Assembly (NCBI RefSeq): GCF_019654915.1 | Contig: NZ_BPET01000022.1 | Location: 17,855 to 81,854, forward strand | Direction: 5' to 3' | DNA from: Shewanella sp. MBTL60-007 | Lineage (GTDB): Bacteria > Pseudomonadota > Gammaproteobacteria > Enterobacterales > Shewanellaceae | DNA length: 64,000 nt | In this document: positions 22,045-31,704 of the stretch, piece after piece | How the letters are laid out: every line of letters begins with the position of its first letter | Numbering within the stretch: position 1 is the first letter of the stretch | Position numbers and translations under genes: made by a program | Notes under the pieces: model-generated | The model's input: the letters and a program-made list of their open reading frames with translations, nothing else | Told to the model about the DNA's origin: nothing | Database searches by the model: none

Positions 22045-23145
22045 CTACAAACGCATTGGCATAACAACATACATAGAGTCTTGCTCTATGTGATTGTCGA
22101 TAAGTGCGCTTGAGTTACCGTCTATCAAGGTAATGCGTACATCATCTGAAGGTAGGTTATTGAGCACGTCGAGTAAGTAACTGACGTTAAAGCCTATCTC
22201 TAATGGCGCATTTTCATATTCAACATCTAAGATCTCTTCCGCTTCTTCCTGTTCAGGGTTATTAGCGGTGATCTTAATTAAATTGTTTTCCAGCTGTACG
22301 CGTACGCCACGAAACTTCTCATTCGACAGAATAGAAGCACGCAGTAACGCTTGCTTTAACTGCTGACGACTGGCAATAACGACTTTGTCACCACCTTTTG
22401 GTAATACCCGGCGATAATCAGGGAAACGCCCATCCACCAGCTTACTGGTAAATACTGCCGTCGCAGTCGTTGCTCTAATCGCATTGTCACCAATTGCAAT
22501 GGTCACATCGAGATCGTCGGCTTCAAAAGAGCGCATCAGCTCTAACACACCTTTGCGCGGCACGATCACTTGCTTTTCAGGCAGTGACGCTTCGATCATT
22601 CGATGACTCAGTGCCAAACGGTGTCCGTCTGTCGCAATCGCGCGTAGCACATTACCTTCGGTTTCCAATAACAGACCGTTAAGGTAGTAACGCACGTCTT
22701 GGTTAGCCATAGAGAACTGTGTCGCATCGATTAAGGACTTCATAGTGCCCTGCTTCAGAGTAAACTCTATCTCAGCTTCAAAGGCATCGACGTTTGGATA
22801 CTCTTCTGCTGGCAAGGTCGCTAAAGTAAAGCGACTACGGCCTGAACGTAATAACAAGCGATTGTCTTGCTGTTCTATTTTAAGCTCTACCTGATCCGGC
22901 AGTGACTTAACAATATCTAAAAACTTCTTCGCCGGAACAGTTGTTCGCCCCTCAAGGATCTCACCTTCTAGCTGAACTTCGCCGACTAATTCGACCTCTA
23001 AATCGGTTCCAGTCAACTTTAGTGAGTGATTACTCACTTCAACTAAAAGGTTTGCCAGTATAGGCAAGTTATGTCGCCTTTCTACCGCGCCACTAACAAG
23101 TTGCAGCGGTTTTAATAAGGCATCCCTATCAATTGAGAATTTCAT
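22045..23145 (-). CDS. dnaN: DNA polymerase III beta subunit (sliding clamp)
   Basis: 366 residues, the same as the E. coli clamp. The N-terminus MKFSIDRDALLKPLQLVSGA and the C-terminus DSMYVVMPMRL are the conserved ends of the family, and the C-terminal MPMRL contributes to the partner-binding pocket. Internal LPILANLLVEV and EEYPNVDAFE are typical. It lies 19 bases after dnaA, so the two are co-transcribed. Confidence 0.98.
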   Translation of the reverse strand: MKFSIDRDALLKPLQLVSGAVERRHNLPILANLLVEVSNHSLKLTGTDLEVELVGEVQLEGEILEGRTTVPAKKFLDIVKSLPDQVELKIEQQDNRLLLRSGRSRFTLATLPAEEYPNVDAFEAEIEFTLKQGTMKSLIDATQFSMANQDVRYYLNGLLLETEGNVLRAIATDGHRLALSHRMIEASLPEKQVIVPRKGVLELMRSFEADDLDVTIAIGDNAIRATTATAVFTSKLVDGRFPDYRRVLPKGGDKVVIASRQQLKQALLRASILSNEKFRGVRVQLENNLIKITANNPEQEEAEEILDVEYENAPLEIGFNVSYLLDVLNNLPSDDVRITLIDGNSSALIDNHIEQDSMYVVMPMRL

Positions 23146-23164
23146 TGATTCAATATCCCTGATC

Positions 23165-24550
23165 TTAAGAAGATAAAGTTCTTATCAAGTTAGCATAATC
23201 TTCTTTAATGTCATGACTTTCTTCACGCAACTGCGCAATTTTACGACACGCATGTAAAACCGTTGTATGGTCACGACCACCAAAGGCGTCGCCAATTTCA
23301 GGCAAACTCTGGTTGGTTAGCTCTTTCGATAATGCCATCGCCATCTGTCTTGGACGCGCCACGCTACGGGAGCGACGCTTAGACAGCATATCCGCCATCT
23401 TAATCTTGTAGTATTCCGCTACTGTCTTCTGAATATTATCAATCGTCACCAACTTCTCTTGTAGAGCGAGTAAGTCACGTAGTGCTTCACGGACAAAGTC
23501 GATAGTGATCGGACGGCCGGTAAAGTTAGCATTAGCAATTACACGGTTCAGTGCGCCTTCAAGCTCACGAACGTTTGAACGTAAACGTTTAGCAATAAAG
23601 AACGCCACCTCATCCGGCAAATTAATGCCACTCTCTTGTGCCTTACGCATCAAGATCGCTACACGGGTTTCTAACTCTGGCGGCTCAATCGCAACCGTTA
23701 AACCCCAACCGAAACGTGACTTAAGACGATCTTCAACACCATCGATCTCTTTTGGATATTTATCCGAAGTCAGAATGATCTGATGATTACCCTCTAATAA
23801 GGCATTAAAGGTATGGAAAAATTCTTCTTGAGATCTGTCTTTGTTAGCAAAGAATTGAATGTCATCAATAAACAGCGCGTCAACACTGCGGTAGTAACGC
23901 TTGAATTCTTCGATAGCGTTATTTTGTAACGCCTTAACCATATCTTGCACAAAACGCTCAGAATGCATGTAAACCACTTTTGCATCTGGCTTATTCTTAA
24001 TAATGCCATTACCAACAGCGTGCAATAGGTGAGTCTTACCTAAACCGGTGCCACCATAAAGGAACAACGGGTTATATGCACCACCAGGATTTTCAGCCAC
24101 CTGCAAAGCAGCCGCTTTACCTAATTGGTTTGATTTACCTTCTACGAAGTTATCAAACTGGTAAGTCGGATTAATGTTACTACGATGATTAGCATTCGCC
24201 ATAGGCTCTGCATGCGGAGTATTGAAAGAAGGCTTGGCCACTTCTCTACTAGCAGGCTTGCTACTCTTTACTTCAGCTGTGGCCTGAACAACTGGCTTCG
24301 CCGATGGGCGACTGCCGATATCGAAACGCAAACTTGGCGCATCGTTACCCATTTGTTCAGTAAAAAATTGGTTGATGATATTAAGGTATTTATCCCTAAC
24401 CCAATCCAAAACAAAACGATTAGGCGCATAGATGACGAGCGTGTCGCCTTCCATTTCTGCTTGTAACGGTCTTATCCACATACTGAATTGCTGAGCAGAT
24501 AGCTCATCTTGCAGCCTTGCGATACATTGTTGCCAAAGTGAAACCGCCAC
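23165..24550 (-). CDS. dnaA: Chromosomal replication initiator DnaA
   Basis: AAA+ initiator that binds DnaA boxes at oriC and opens the duplex. 461 residues from the GTG at 24550, giving [17 protein letters not shown], which matches the Shewanella and E. coli N-terminus; the frame is open nine codons further up. Domain I is residues 1-85, followed by a variable linker. The AAA+ domain has Walker [11 protein letters not shown] and Walker [10 protein letters not shown]. The C-terminal DnaA-box-binding helix-turn-helix has [16 protein letters not shown]. The upstream region is dense in GATC sites. Confidence 0.98.
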   Translation of the reverse strand: MAVSLWQQCIARLQDELSAQQFSMWIRPLQAEMEGDTLVIYAPNRFVLDWVRDKYLNIINQFFTEQMGNDAPSLRFDIGSRPSAKPVVQATAEVKSSKPASREVAKPSFNTPHAEPMANANHRSNINPTYQFDNFVEGKSNQLGKAAALQVAENPGGAYNPLFLYGGTGLGKTHLLHAVGNGIIKNKPDAKVVYMHSERFVQDMVKALQNNAIEEFKRYYRSVDALFIDDIQFFANKDRSQEEFFHTFNALLEGNHQIILTSDKYPKEIDGVEDRLKSRFGWGLTVAIEPPELETRVAILMRKAQESGINLPDEVAFFIAKRLRSNVRELEGALNRVIANANFTGRPITIDFVREALRDLLALQEKLVTIDNIQKTVAEYYKIKMADMLSKRRSRSVARPRQMAMALSKELTNQSLPEIGDAFGGRDHTTVLHACRKIAQLREESHDIKEDYANLIRTLSS

Positions 24551-24995
24551 TGTAGTTATCCCCAGAAGATCATACAAAAGAGGTCTATTCTATAGTGAGA
24601 TCACGCTGATCGCTATCCTTTAAATAGATTTATCCCCAGATAGATCAACTAATCATTAAGATCTCGATCTTAAAAGATCCCTTGCGATCAAAAAAAATTA
24701 GCCAAGCTGCAAATCCAGCTTTATAAAGCGATCCAGATCGATCTATAATAGATGACCTTCGATCTGCTTTTTGATCTACTAAACCACAAGATGTAGTGGT
24801 AACTCACAGAGTTATCCACACATTATAGTAGCGTTAAACCTTCGAAGAATATTCGGAGATGCCAATATTTCATCACTTGTGCGCTTTCCTTGTTGACGAG
24901 GATAACTAAAGTGATTACAATTCGGCCTCTTTTTTGCCCTTAGCTCTATTTATAGAGTGTAAGGATTATTAACCTAACAAAGACGGATTGCCATA
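24551..24995. promoter_or_regulatory. dnaA/rpmH divergent control region, GATC cluster
   Basis: 445 bp between divergent dnaA and rpmH. Around 14 GATC sites lie between about 24565 and 24780, a strong excess. A perfect DnaA box TTATCCACA is at 24812-24820, and the weaker TTATCCCCA occurs at 24556-24564 and 24630-24638. This is consistent with autoregulation of dnaA by DnaA and Dam/SeqA sequestration of its promoter, as known in E. coli. I do not call it the origin because the mioC-mnmG region is a better match. Confidence 0.75.
24893..24921 (+). promoter_or_regulatory. Promoter of rpmH-rnpA-yidD-yidC
   Basis: -35 TTGACG (24893-24898), 17-bp spacer, -10 TACAAT (24916-24921), about 75 bp before the rpmH start codon: a strong sigma-70 promoter. 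Confidence 0.75.
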
Positions 24996-25133
24996 ATGAG
25001 TAAACGTACTTTTCAACCTAGCAACCTGAAGCGCAAGCGTTCTCACGGCTTCCGCGCTCGTATGGCTACAGTAGGTGGCCGTAAGGTCATCGCACGTCGC
25101 CGTGCTAAAGGTCGCGCTCGTCTTTCTGCGTAA
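24996..25133 (+). CDS. rpmH: 50S ribosomal protein L34
   Basis: 45 residues, beginning [19 protein letters not shown] and ending KGRARLSA, the full family signature and length (E. coli 46). Very basic, as expected for an rRNA-binding protein of the large subunit. It is the first gene of the conserved rpmH-rnpA-yidD-yidC cluster, followed by rnpA after eight bases. Confidence 0.98.
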
Positions 25134-25141
25134 TCGTAGAA

Positions 25142-25504
25142 ATGCAAGTGACTAGCTACACCTTTACGCGGGAGTTACGTTTGTTAACTCCCGCGCAATT
25201 TAAATCTGTATTTACCAAACCTATCAAAGCGTCCTCCGCTGAAATAACCTTACTTGCAATTCCTAATTCTGAACAACATCCTCGTTTAGGACTAACTGTT
25301 GCCAAGCGTTATGTCAAAAAAGCAAACCAACGTAACCGTATTAAACGCATAATTAGAGATAATTTCCGTTTACACCAGCATGATCTACCCGCTGTGGATA
25401 TCGTTGTGCTTGTAAGAAATGGCGTGCTTGATATGGAAAACGCAGAACTTAAAAACTTAGTAGAAAAGCTATGGCGAAAACTCTCTCGCCGTTACAATGG
25501 CTAG
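25142..25504 (+). CDS. rnpA: Ribonuclease P protein component
   Basis: Protein subunit that assists the catalytic RNase P RNA in maturing tRNA 5' ends. 120 residues from ATG 25142; GTG at 25148 (giving [13 protein letters not shown]) is an equally plausible start. The conserved RNR motif is [18 protein letters not shown] near residues 60-77, preceded by [11 protein letters not shown]. The 3' end overlaps the yidD start by 34 bases, indicating translational coupling. Confidence 0.96.
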   Translation: MQVTSYTFTRELRLLTPAQFKSVFTKPIKASSAEITLLAIPNSEQHPRLGLTVAKRYVKKANQRNRIKRIIRDNFRLHQHDLPAVDIVVLVRNGVLDMENAELKNLVEKLWRKLSRRYNG

Positions 25505-25725
25505 CAACTACGATTATTCGTGGTTACCAACTACTCATAAGCCCCATGCTGGGGCCTCGTTGTAGGTTCAATCCAACGTGTTCACATTACGCAATCGAAG
25601 CAATTCGTTTGCATGGAGTGGTGAAAGGGTGTTGGTTTGCAGGTAAACGCATATTAAAATGTCACCCTTTACATCCGGGCGGTGAAGACCCCGTCCCTAA
25701 CAAAAAACATAGGTGCGATAAATAG
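25471..25725 (+). CDS. yidD: Membrane protein insertion efficiency factor YidD
   Basis: 84-residue membrane-associated protein thought to help YidC-dependent insertion. Signatures [22 protein letters not shown] near residues 18-39 (with the conserved CRFxPTCS) and [18 protein letters not shown] near the end. It overlaps rnpA and lies 3 bases before yidC. Confidence 0.95.
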   Translation: MAKTLSPLQWLATTIIRGYQLLISPMLGPRCRFNPTCSHYAIEAIRLHGVVKGCWFAGKRILKCHPLHPGGEDPVPNKKHRCDK

Positions 25726-25728
25726 GTT

Positions 25729-27363
25729 ATGGAATCTCAACGCAATATATTGCTGATCGGTTTGCTGTTTGTCAGCTTCCTACTGTGGCAACAGTGGCAA
25801 GCAGATAAAGCTCCTCAACCGGTGGCAGCAGCTCAAACTCAATCTTCAATCCCTGCTTCAACGGTTGCTGACGCTCATAGCTCAGACGTACCTGATGCCG
25901 ATTCAGCTGTACCAGAAACGGTTACCGCATCAAAAGAGCTAATCACAGTTATTACTGACCAACTAGAGATCAAAATTGACCCTGTTGGTGGTGATATAGT
26001 TTACTCAGCCCTTCTTGCTCACAAGCTTGAAGAAAATGGAGACGATCCATTCGTTCTTCTTGAGCAGACAAATGATATCTACTATATCGCGCAAAGTGGC
26101 CTAATCGGCCGTGACGGTATTGATAGTAGTGTTAAAGGTCGAGCTCACTTTGACAGTGCTTCACGTGAGTACAAATTGACTGATGGTCAAGACACACTAA
26201 ACGTTCCTTTGACTTACGTTAGTGACAAAGGTGTGACTTACACCAAAGTATTTGTCTTCACTCGTGGTAAATACAACGTCGCTGTTGATTACAAAATTAA
26301 CAACACTTCAGATGCACAGCTTCAAGTTCAAATGTATGGACAGATCAAGCACAGCATCAAGAAGAGCGAAAGCAGCATGATGATGCCAACTTATCGTGGC
26401 GCAGCGTTCTCAACTGCTGATGTTCGCTACGAGAAGTACAGCTTCGACGATATGGTAGATAAAAACCTAGATGACTCAACACTAGGTGGCTGGGTAGCAA
26501 TGCTGCAGCACTACTTCGTATCGGCTTGGATACCACCAGCTGCTGAGAAGAATATTATCTTCTCTAGTGTAAAAAATGGACTCGCGAATATTGGTTTCCG
26601 TGGTGAGCTACAAGATATCGCACCTGGCGCTGAAAAAACGATTTCAGCTGAGTTCTATGTTGGTCCTAAAGATCAAAAAGCACTATCAGCGCTTTCTCCA
26701 TCGCTAAACCTAGTAGTTGATTATGGCTTCCTATGGTGGTTAGCAGTACCTATCTACAAACTATTGATGTTCTTCCAATCAATCGTTGGTAACTGGGGTA
26801 TCGCTATTATCCTAATCACATTAACTGTTCGTGGTCTGCTATACCCGCTAACGAAAGCGCAATACACCTCTATGGCGAAAATGCGTAATCTACAGCCTAA
26901 GCTTGCAGATCTAAAAGAGCGTTTTGGTGATGACCGTCAAAAGATGGGTCAGGCTATGATGGAACTGTACAAGAAAGAGAAAGTAAACCCTATGGGTGGC
27001 TGTCTTCCAATCTTGCTACAGATGCCAATCTTCATCGCACTATACTGGGTACTACTAGAAAGTGTTGAATTGCGTCACGCGCCATTCATGCTATGGATTA
27101 CTGACTTATCAGTTCAAGATCCTTACTACGTGCTACCTATCCTAATGGGTATCTCGATGTTCATTATGCAGAAGATGCAGCCAATGGCACCGACGATGGA
27201 CCCAATGCAAGTTAAGATGATGCAGTGGATGCCAGTGATCTTTACCGTATTCTTCCTATGGTTCCCAGCAGGTCTGGTTCTATACTGGTTGGTAGGTAAC
27301 TTAGTGGCGATTACGCAGCAGAAAATTATCTATGCTGGTCTGGAGAAAAAAGGGTTAAAATAA
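25729..27363 (+). CDS. yidC: Membrane protein insertase YidC
   Basis: Inner-membrane insertase that works alone or with SecYEG; one of its substrates is the c subunit of ATP synthase, also encoded in this window. 544 residues (E. coli 548). An N-terminal transmembrane segment ([18 protein letters not shown]) is followed by a large periplasmic domain (about residues 60-330), then the conserved five-helix region including [19 protein letters not shown] and [19 protein letters not shown] terminator follows. Confidence 0.97.
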   Translation: MESQRNILLIGLLFVSFLLWQQWQADKAPQPVAAAQTQSSIPASTVADAHSSDVPDADSAVPETVTASKELITVITDQLEIKIDPVGGDIVYSALLAHKLEENGDDPFVLLEQTNDIYYIAQSGLIGRDGIDSSVKGRAHFDSASREYKLTDGQDTLNVPLTYVSDKGVTYTKVFVFTRGKYNVAVDYKINNTSDAQLQVQMYGQIKHSIKKSESSMMMPTYRGAAFSTADVRYEKYSFDDMVDKNLDDSTLGGWVAMLQHYFVSAWIPPAAEKNIIFSSVKNGLANIGFRGELQDIAPGAEKTISAEFYVGPKDQKALSALSPSLNLVVDYGFLWWLAVPIYKLLMFFQSIVGNWGIAIILITLTVRGLLYPLTKAQYTSMAKMRNLQPKLADLKERFGDDRQKMGQAMMELYKKEKVNPMGGCLPILLQMPIFIALYWVLLESVELRHAPFMLWITDLSVQDPYYVLPILMGISMFIMQKMQPMAPTMDPMQVKMMQWMPVIFTVFFLWFPAGLVLYWLVGNLVAITQQKIIYAGLEKKGLK

Positions 27364-27381
27364 CCTTTAGCTCTGACTAAC

Positions 27382-27418
27382 AAAAAGCGGTCTAATACTG
27401 AGTATTGACCGCTTTTTT
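27382..27418 (+). terminator. Terminator after yidC
   Basis: Long stem with arms GCGGTC / GACCGC and an inner ATACT / AGTAT, flanked by A5 and T6, in the gap before mnmE. Confidence 0.85.
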
Positions 27419-27479
27419 GCTTTCTATGTAGAGACAATATTTTTTACTTCACCTGAAAATCAAATTAGGAAACACAGTA

Positions 27480-28841
27480 ATGACTACAGATACTATCGTG
27501 GCACAAGCGACCGCTCCCGGACGTGGTGGCGTAGGTATTATTCGCGTATCTGGCGACTTAGCGAGTAATGTTGCTATGGCCGTTTTAGGGCATATCCCTA
27601 AAACTCGCTACGCAGATTACTGTGATTTTAAAGATGAAACAGGTGAAGTGATTGACCAAGGCATCGCGCTATTCTTTAAAGGTCCAAACTCCTTTACCGG
27701 TGAAGATGTACTCGAGCTGCAAGGCCACGGCGGTCAAATCGTTCTCGACATGCTCATTAAGCGTGTGATGGAAGTCGATGGGCTGCGTATTGCAAAACCC
27801 GGTGAATTCAGCGAACAAGCTTTCATGAATGACAAGCTTGACCTTACTCAGGCCGAAGCGATTGCCGACCTAATTGATGCGACCAGCGAACAGGCCGCTA
27901 AAAGCGCTCTAAACTCACTTCAGGGTGAATTCTCAACTCAAGTACATGATCTGGTAGAAAAGGTCACAAATCTACGCTTATACGTCGAGGCTGCGATTGA
28001 TTTCCCAGATGAAGAGGTCGATTTCCTATCTGACGGTAAAATTGCCGCCTCTTTAAATGGGATTATTAGCAAACTCGATGGTGTTCAAGCTAGCGCTAAG
28101 CAAGGCTCAATTATTCGAGAAGGCATGAAGGTAGTGATTGCGGGTCGCCCTAACGCTGGTAAATCTAGCCTATTGAATGCCCTCGCTGGTAAGGAGTCTG
28201 CTATTGTCACCGAAATTGCAGGTACCACTCGCGATGTACTGCGTGAACATATCCATTTAGACGGTATGCCATTGCATATTATCGATACTGCAGGCCTGCG
28301 TGATACCGCCGATACGGTAGAGAAAATAGGCATCGAGCGAGCTTGGGATGAGATAAAAACCGCCGATAGAGTACTGTTTATGGTCGATGGTACGACGACC
28401 GATGCCGTTGATCCCCACGAAATCTGGCCAGACTTTATCGATCGCCTTCCAAATAACTTAGGTGTGACAGTCGTGCGTAACAAAGCCGATCTTACTGGTG
28501 AAGATCTCGCTATAACGCAAGAAGCCGGACACAGCATCTACCGGATCTCAGCGAAAACAGGCTTAGGCGTAGAAGAGCTAAAGCAACACCTGAAATCACT
28601 AATGGGTTACCAGAGCAACCTTGAAGGCGGCTTTATTGCCCGTCGTCGCCACTTAGAAGCCTTAGACTTAGCTAGCAGCCATTTAATGCTAGGTAAAGAG
28701 CAGTTAGAAGTGTATCAGGCGGGCGAACTACTTGCCGAAGAGTTACGTATGTGTCAGATGGCACTCTCAGAGATCACTGGTAAGTTCACCTCAGATGATC
28801 TGTTAGGTAAGATCTTTAGCTCATTTTGTATCGGTAAGTAA
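27480..28841 (+). CDS. mnmE: tRNA modification GTPase MnmE
   Basis: With MnmG forms the enzyme that makes 5-carboxymethylaminomethyl-uridine at tRNA wobble position 34. 453 residues (E. coli 454). N-terminal tetrahydrofolate-binding domain ([21 protein letters not shown]), an internal G domain with G1 [22 protein letters not shown] and NKAD, and the C-terminal catalytic FCIGK with Cys450. Its partner mnmG is 5 kb away across oriC, a linkage common in gammaproteobacteria. Confidence 0.97.
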   Translation: MTTDTIVAQATAPGRGGVGIIRVSGDLASNVAMAVLGHIPKTRYADYCDFKDETGEVIDQGIALFFKGPNSFTGEDVLELQGHGGQIVLDMLIKRVMEVDGLRIAKPGEFSEQAFMNDKLDLTQAEAIADLIDATSEQAAKSALNSLQGEFSTQVHDLVEKVTNLRLYVEAAIDFPDEEVDFLSDGKIAASLNGIISKLDGVQASAKQGSIIREGMKVVIAGRPNAGKSSLLNALAGKESAIVTEIAGTTRDVLREHIHLDGMPLHIIDTAGLRDTADTVEKIGIERAWDEIKTADRVLFMVDGTTTDAVDPHEIWPDFIDRLPNNLGVTVVRNKADLTGEDLAITQEAGHSIYRISAKTGLGVEELKQHLKSLMGYQSNLEGGFIARRRHLEALDLASSHLMLGKEQLEVYQAGELLAEELRMCQMALSEITGKFTSDDLLGKIFSSFCIGK

Positions 28842-28918
28842 AACTTAGACTCCAGTCCCCAGTTTAGATATTAATTGTTATAGTCTGATATCAATAGATT
28901 GCTACTCAATTAATGAAG

Positions 28919-28950
28919 AAATGCCACTAGTTACCCTAGTGGCATTTTTT
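28919..28950 (+). terminator. Terminator after mnmE
   Basis: Stem ATGCCACTAG / CTAGTGGCAT, loop TTACC, followed by six T, about 80 bp after the mnmE stop. Confidence 0.85.
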
Positions 28951-28975
28951 CGCTCTTTTCCTTAGCTTTAGTCTA

Positions 28976-29113
28976 CTAAGCACTATTATTCAGCTCACCA
29001 ACGGAACAGGCAGCCATAGCCTCACCCAGCAGGCCTTCACGCTCAGCTTTCACCGGAGAAATATAAATAATCCCGGTCATAGCAAAGCCATATACTTGCG
29101 TTAAAGCTATCGG
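28976..29113 (-). pseudogene. Possible remnant of an unidentified gene (3' end)
   Basis: A minus-strand frame open for 46 codons and ending in tandem TAG TAG. It reads protein-like (ALTQVYGFAMTGIIYISPV, then EREGLLGEAMAACS). The only ATG (29080) gives 34 residues without a good ribosome binding site, and a stop codon precedes the frame directly. I cannot name a family. It could be the decayed C-terminus of a lost gene or a chance frame. Confidence 0.3.
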
Positions 29114-29357
29114 TTATAGCTCAAAAATACCGAATCCTTTCCTCTACACCACTTCATCTAGCAGCAATGAATTACTCCCTCATCAAACAGGAGGGATCAA
29201 TAACACCAGCAACCTAGAGATAAGATCTTTGTTTGTGTATATATTGAAATAAATTATGGTGAGGAATGTGGAGAAAAGAACATTCCTCCTAGAAGACACG
29301 CAAAATAAACCACTTCAACTGAAAGCAATGATCGAGATCATTAAAGCTCATATAAGT

Positions 29358-29411
29358 ATCAACAGAGATATCAACAAGCAAAGTTGATCTGTGGATAGTT
29401 CTAGATCAACT
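29358..29411. repeat. Phased ATCAAC repeats with DnaA-box-like hairpin
   Basis: Four copies of ATCAAC or its complement: 29358-29363, 29370-29375, 29383-29388 (GTTGAT) and 29405-29410, spaced 12, 13 and 22 bp. The last two form the stem AGTTGATCT / AGATCAACT (9 bp), whose loop holds TGTGGATAG, an 8/9 match to the inverted DnaA box. Confidence 0.55.
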
Positions 29412-30014
29412 ACAGACACAACATGCAACAAATTGATTTTTAACAAAAATATAGCCATACCATTTAAGATCTCAATCTGATTATTTTCCAAATCAATCGA
29501 TCTTTATTAATAAGTTATACTCAGAAAAATTATATTCATGATCCGAATTTAATAACTGTTCCATTTTGAGAGTAAAAAGCGATGAATTTTCCCAAATAGA
29601 GCCAGCTTTTTCCGCAATTTCACGTTAGTAGATCCCATCGACTCAACAGGCTTTTCGATACTAGATTTATTAGGTCTTCGAGTATGCTTGTGTCCGGATT
29701 TTTTGTGGGCTCTTGCGGACCCAAAAGCGAGTTAACTATAGCTATTTACCGCTAGGCAGATATTTAGCCTTGTACACAATAGTGATGATGTCTAATTACA
29801 TAATAACGGCAGATGGCCACCATGTTTCTCTACTGATATAACGCCATAAATAGGATAGGTTCAACTCTGTAGTTAACAGAGTGAAGTAAAATTTAACCAG
29901 TCTGAAAGGTAGAATAATGTGCCGAAATTAGCAGATAAAATTGTAACTACTGTTTTGACCTTTTACTCTAAACCCGATGCTTATAGAGGTTAGCCTTTCG
30001 CTAATTAGCACTTT

Positions 30015-30030
30015 GGTTCCACGTGAAACC
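30015..30030. other. parS: parS-like site 5, nearest to oriC
   Basis: GGTTCCACGTGAAACC: one arm of the TTCC type and the other of the Bacillus AAAC type around a perfect CACGTG centre. It fits the general consensus GTTNCACGTGNAAC and lies about 3.5 kb from oriC, in non-coding DNA. Confidence 0.75.
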
Positions 30031-30167
30031 CTTACTAACTAAAATAAAAAACCTTTAAAATCATACGCATAAAGTAATACAGTTAGTTACTAATAAGTAA
30101 GAGCTAATCTATGCCTATTCACTTCTAAAAAAATAAGTGACTCATGGCATTTCAAAAGTGAATAGCA

Positions 30168-30698
30168 CTAGCAACCAGAATCGACAATCTCAAATACTGG
30201 AGGTGTGGTAGGGCTAGCAGCCTGTGTGTATTTAAGGTAACAATTATCACCGCTATACTTTTTTGTCTGCGTCATGAAGCGAATGAAATTATCACCGCCG
30301 TTATTATGAAAGTACCAGTCCGCAGAACGCTCAGGATGAAATTGTGAATCTTCAAATTTAGCAAGAATCAGCTTACTCCAACTATTAGCAGCATCAGCAG
30401 CTGGATAACCATAGGCTAAATGAATTTTTTGGCCATCGATAATAATGACATTCTCTTCAGAGCTTGGATCATTTTTATCTTCTGGTGGCTTGTTCTGCAG
30501 TCCTTGTAATACAGATTTAGGGTAAAGCACACTCATAGCACCATGCATCTCAGCCTGTAGGCCTTTCAAAGAAGAGATTCTGGCATCAGACTGAAGTTCA
30601 ATAAAACGAGAAGCAGCAATAACACTGAGTATCGCGAGAACAATAATGACCACAACTAATTCAATCAGTGTAAATCCATTTTTTTTCATTAAATTCAT
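30168..30698 (-). CDS. Orphan type IV pilin-like (MSHA/pseudopilin) protein
   Basis: 176 residues with a classic prepilin N-terminus: a short basic leader, then the cleavage motif KKNG/FTLIELVVVIIVLAILS with Glu at mature position +5 and a hydrophobic helix. The C-terminal globular part has two cysteines (GDNCYLKY and VDSGC at the end), which suits the terminal disulfide loop of pilins. ATG 30689 (MKKNG) is an alternative start; neither has a clear ribosome binding site. No other pilus genes are nearby, so assembly would depend on machinery elsewhere. Confidence 0.83.
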   Translation of the reverse strand: MNLMKKNGFTLIELVVVIIVLAILSVIAASRFIELQSDARISSLKGLQAEMHGAMSVLYPKSVLQGLQNKPPEDKNDPSSEENVIIIDGQKIHLAYGYPAADAANSWSKLILAKFEDSQFHPERSADWYFHNNGGDNFIRFMTQTKKYSGDNCYLKYTQAASPTTPPVFEIVDSGC

Positions 30699-31001
30699 CG
30701 TTTTATTGACTAAGAAGAAACTGCATTATATTGAATAATTTAAAATGAATACAGTTCATATTTATCAGGTTAAACCTGCCACTAATGCTTAGCGAGATTC
30801 AGCCTTAGAAAGCGATGTAGCACAGAATAGATAGCTTGAAATGAGCTAGCAATATCAACCTCATCTTGACTCAGCAACTCAAGCGTAAACAAAGCCTGCC
30901 AATTCAGTGATGAGTTTTACAAGCTGTATCACTTTCATTCCATTTTGATCACGGTAAAATCCGCGCCTTGTTTGATTCCACACCTTTTAAATAGCTTATT
31001 T
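30699..31001. other. Intergenic region between the pilin-like gene and the LysE-type gene
   Basis: 303 bp between divergent genes. AT-rich near the pilin start, with no conserved motif, hairpin or small gene that I can support. Confidence 0.5.
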
Positions 31002-31646
31002 ATGATGATCGATCTGGCCTTATTACCACTTTATTTAACCACTGTAGTGGCCCTTCTACTGATCCCCGGACCAGACATGCTGCTGATAGCCAGTTCAAGC
31101 CTAAGTTATGGCCGTAAAGTAGGTGTTTACGCCAGTTTTGGTAATGCGACATCTGGACTGATCTTAACCCTGTTGGCAGCCATGGGTGTATCGGCAATTA
31201 TCGCCATGAACCCGATGGCATTAGAAGTATTACGCATTCTAGGTGGTGCCTACCTATTAAAGATGGGATGGGACTGTATTCGCAGCTCGGCAGCGGAAGC
31301 TCCTGAAATAGAGCAGCAGAATAATCTGGCCAAGCTATTATATCGACGCGCGGTAGTCAGTAACTTACTTAACCCTAAAGCATTGATATTTTTTGTATTA
31401 TTTTTACCCCAATTTGTATCGACTCAACTAACAGCCAGCTCTGGTGAGCAGATGTTAGCCCTGGGCTTATTACTTAACGTGATGGGGTTAGCTTTTAATC
31501 TATTGCTAGTGGCTTTAGTCGGTACGGTAGGTAAACCACTATTGAAAAATGAGAAATTCAGAACCTATCAAAATAAATTTATGGGCGTGATCTTCTTTGT
31601 TTTGGCTATCTGGCTACTGGCTTCTCAGGTTCAAAATATCAGTTAA
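31002..31646 (+). CDS. LysE/RhtB family amino-acid exporter
   Basis: 214 residues from ATG 31002 (MMIDLALLPLYL); the frame opens at a TTG at 30945, which is less likely. The LysE/RhtB signature IPGPDMLLIASSSLSYGRKVG is near residues 22-42, and SNLLNPKALIFFVLFLPQF near 125-143. About six hydrophobic segments are visible. This family exports homoserine, threonine, leucine or similar compounds; the substrate cannot be assigned. Convergent with the nucleoside hydrolase gene. Confidence 0.88.
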   Translation: MMIDLALLPLYLTTVVALLLIPGPDMLLIASSSLSYGRKVGVYASFGNATSGLILTLLAAMGVSAIIAMNPMALEVLRILGGAYLLKMGWDCIRSSAAEAPEIEQQNNLAKLLYRRAVVSNLLNPKALIFFVLFLPQFVSTQLTASSGEQMLALGLLLNVMGLAFNLLLVALVGTVGKPLLKNEKFRTYQNKFMGVIFFVLAIWLLASQVQNIS

Positions 31647-31665
31647 GCTCTTTTATAAAGGACAA

Positions 31666-31695
31666 TAAAAAAGCGGGGATTATTCCCCGCTTTTT
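31666..31695. terminator. Bidirectional terminator
   Basis: GCGGGGA / TCCCCGC with loop TTAT, A6 on the left and T5 on the right, between convergent genes. Confidence 0.88.
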
Positions 31696-31704
31696 GGCAA
31701 AAGA

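Larger units (their letters stand above)
28842..30167. other. Gene-poor 1.3-kb spacer with hairpins, GATC sites and a possible gene remnant
   Basis: In order: an mnmE terminator (28919); a short minus-strand frame that may be a gene remnant (28976-29113); a hairpin GAGGAATGT / ACATTCCTC (29261-29288); phased ATCAAC repeats with a DnaA-box-like sequence (29358-29411); an AT-rich stretch with several GATC (29440-29560); and a parS-like site (30015). No convincing complete gene was found on either strand. Confidence 0.7.

Noticed and set aside
24556..24820. Region before dnaA as the main replication origin
   Set aside because: It has GATC sites and one perfect DnaA box, but the mioC-mnmG gap has more perfect boxes, an AT-rich unwinding stretch and the conserved position of gammaproteobacterial oriC.
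28085..28537. 150-codon frame antisense to mnmE
   Set aside because: Shadow frame; mnmE is complete and conserved here.
29549..29731. 61-codon very basic frame on the minus strand in the mnmE downstream spacer
   Set aside because: The only ATG gives 29 residues, there is no ribosome binding site, and I recognise no family; probably chance.
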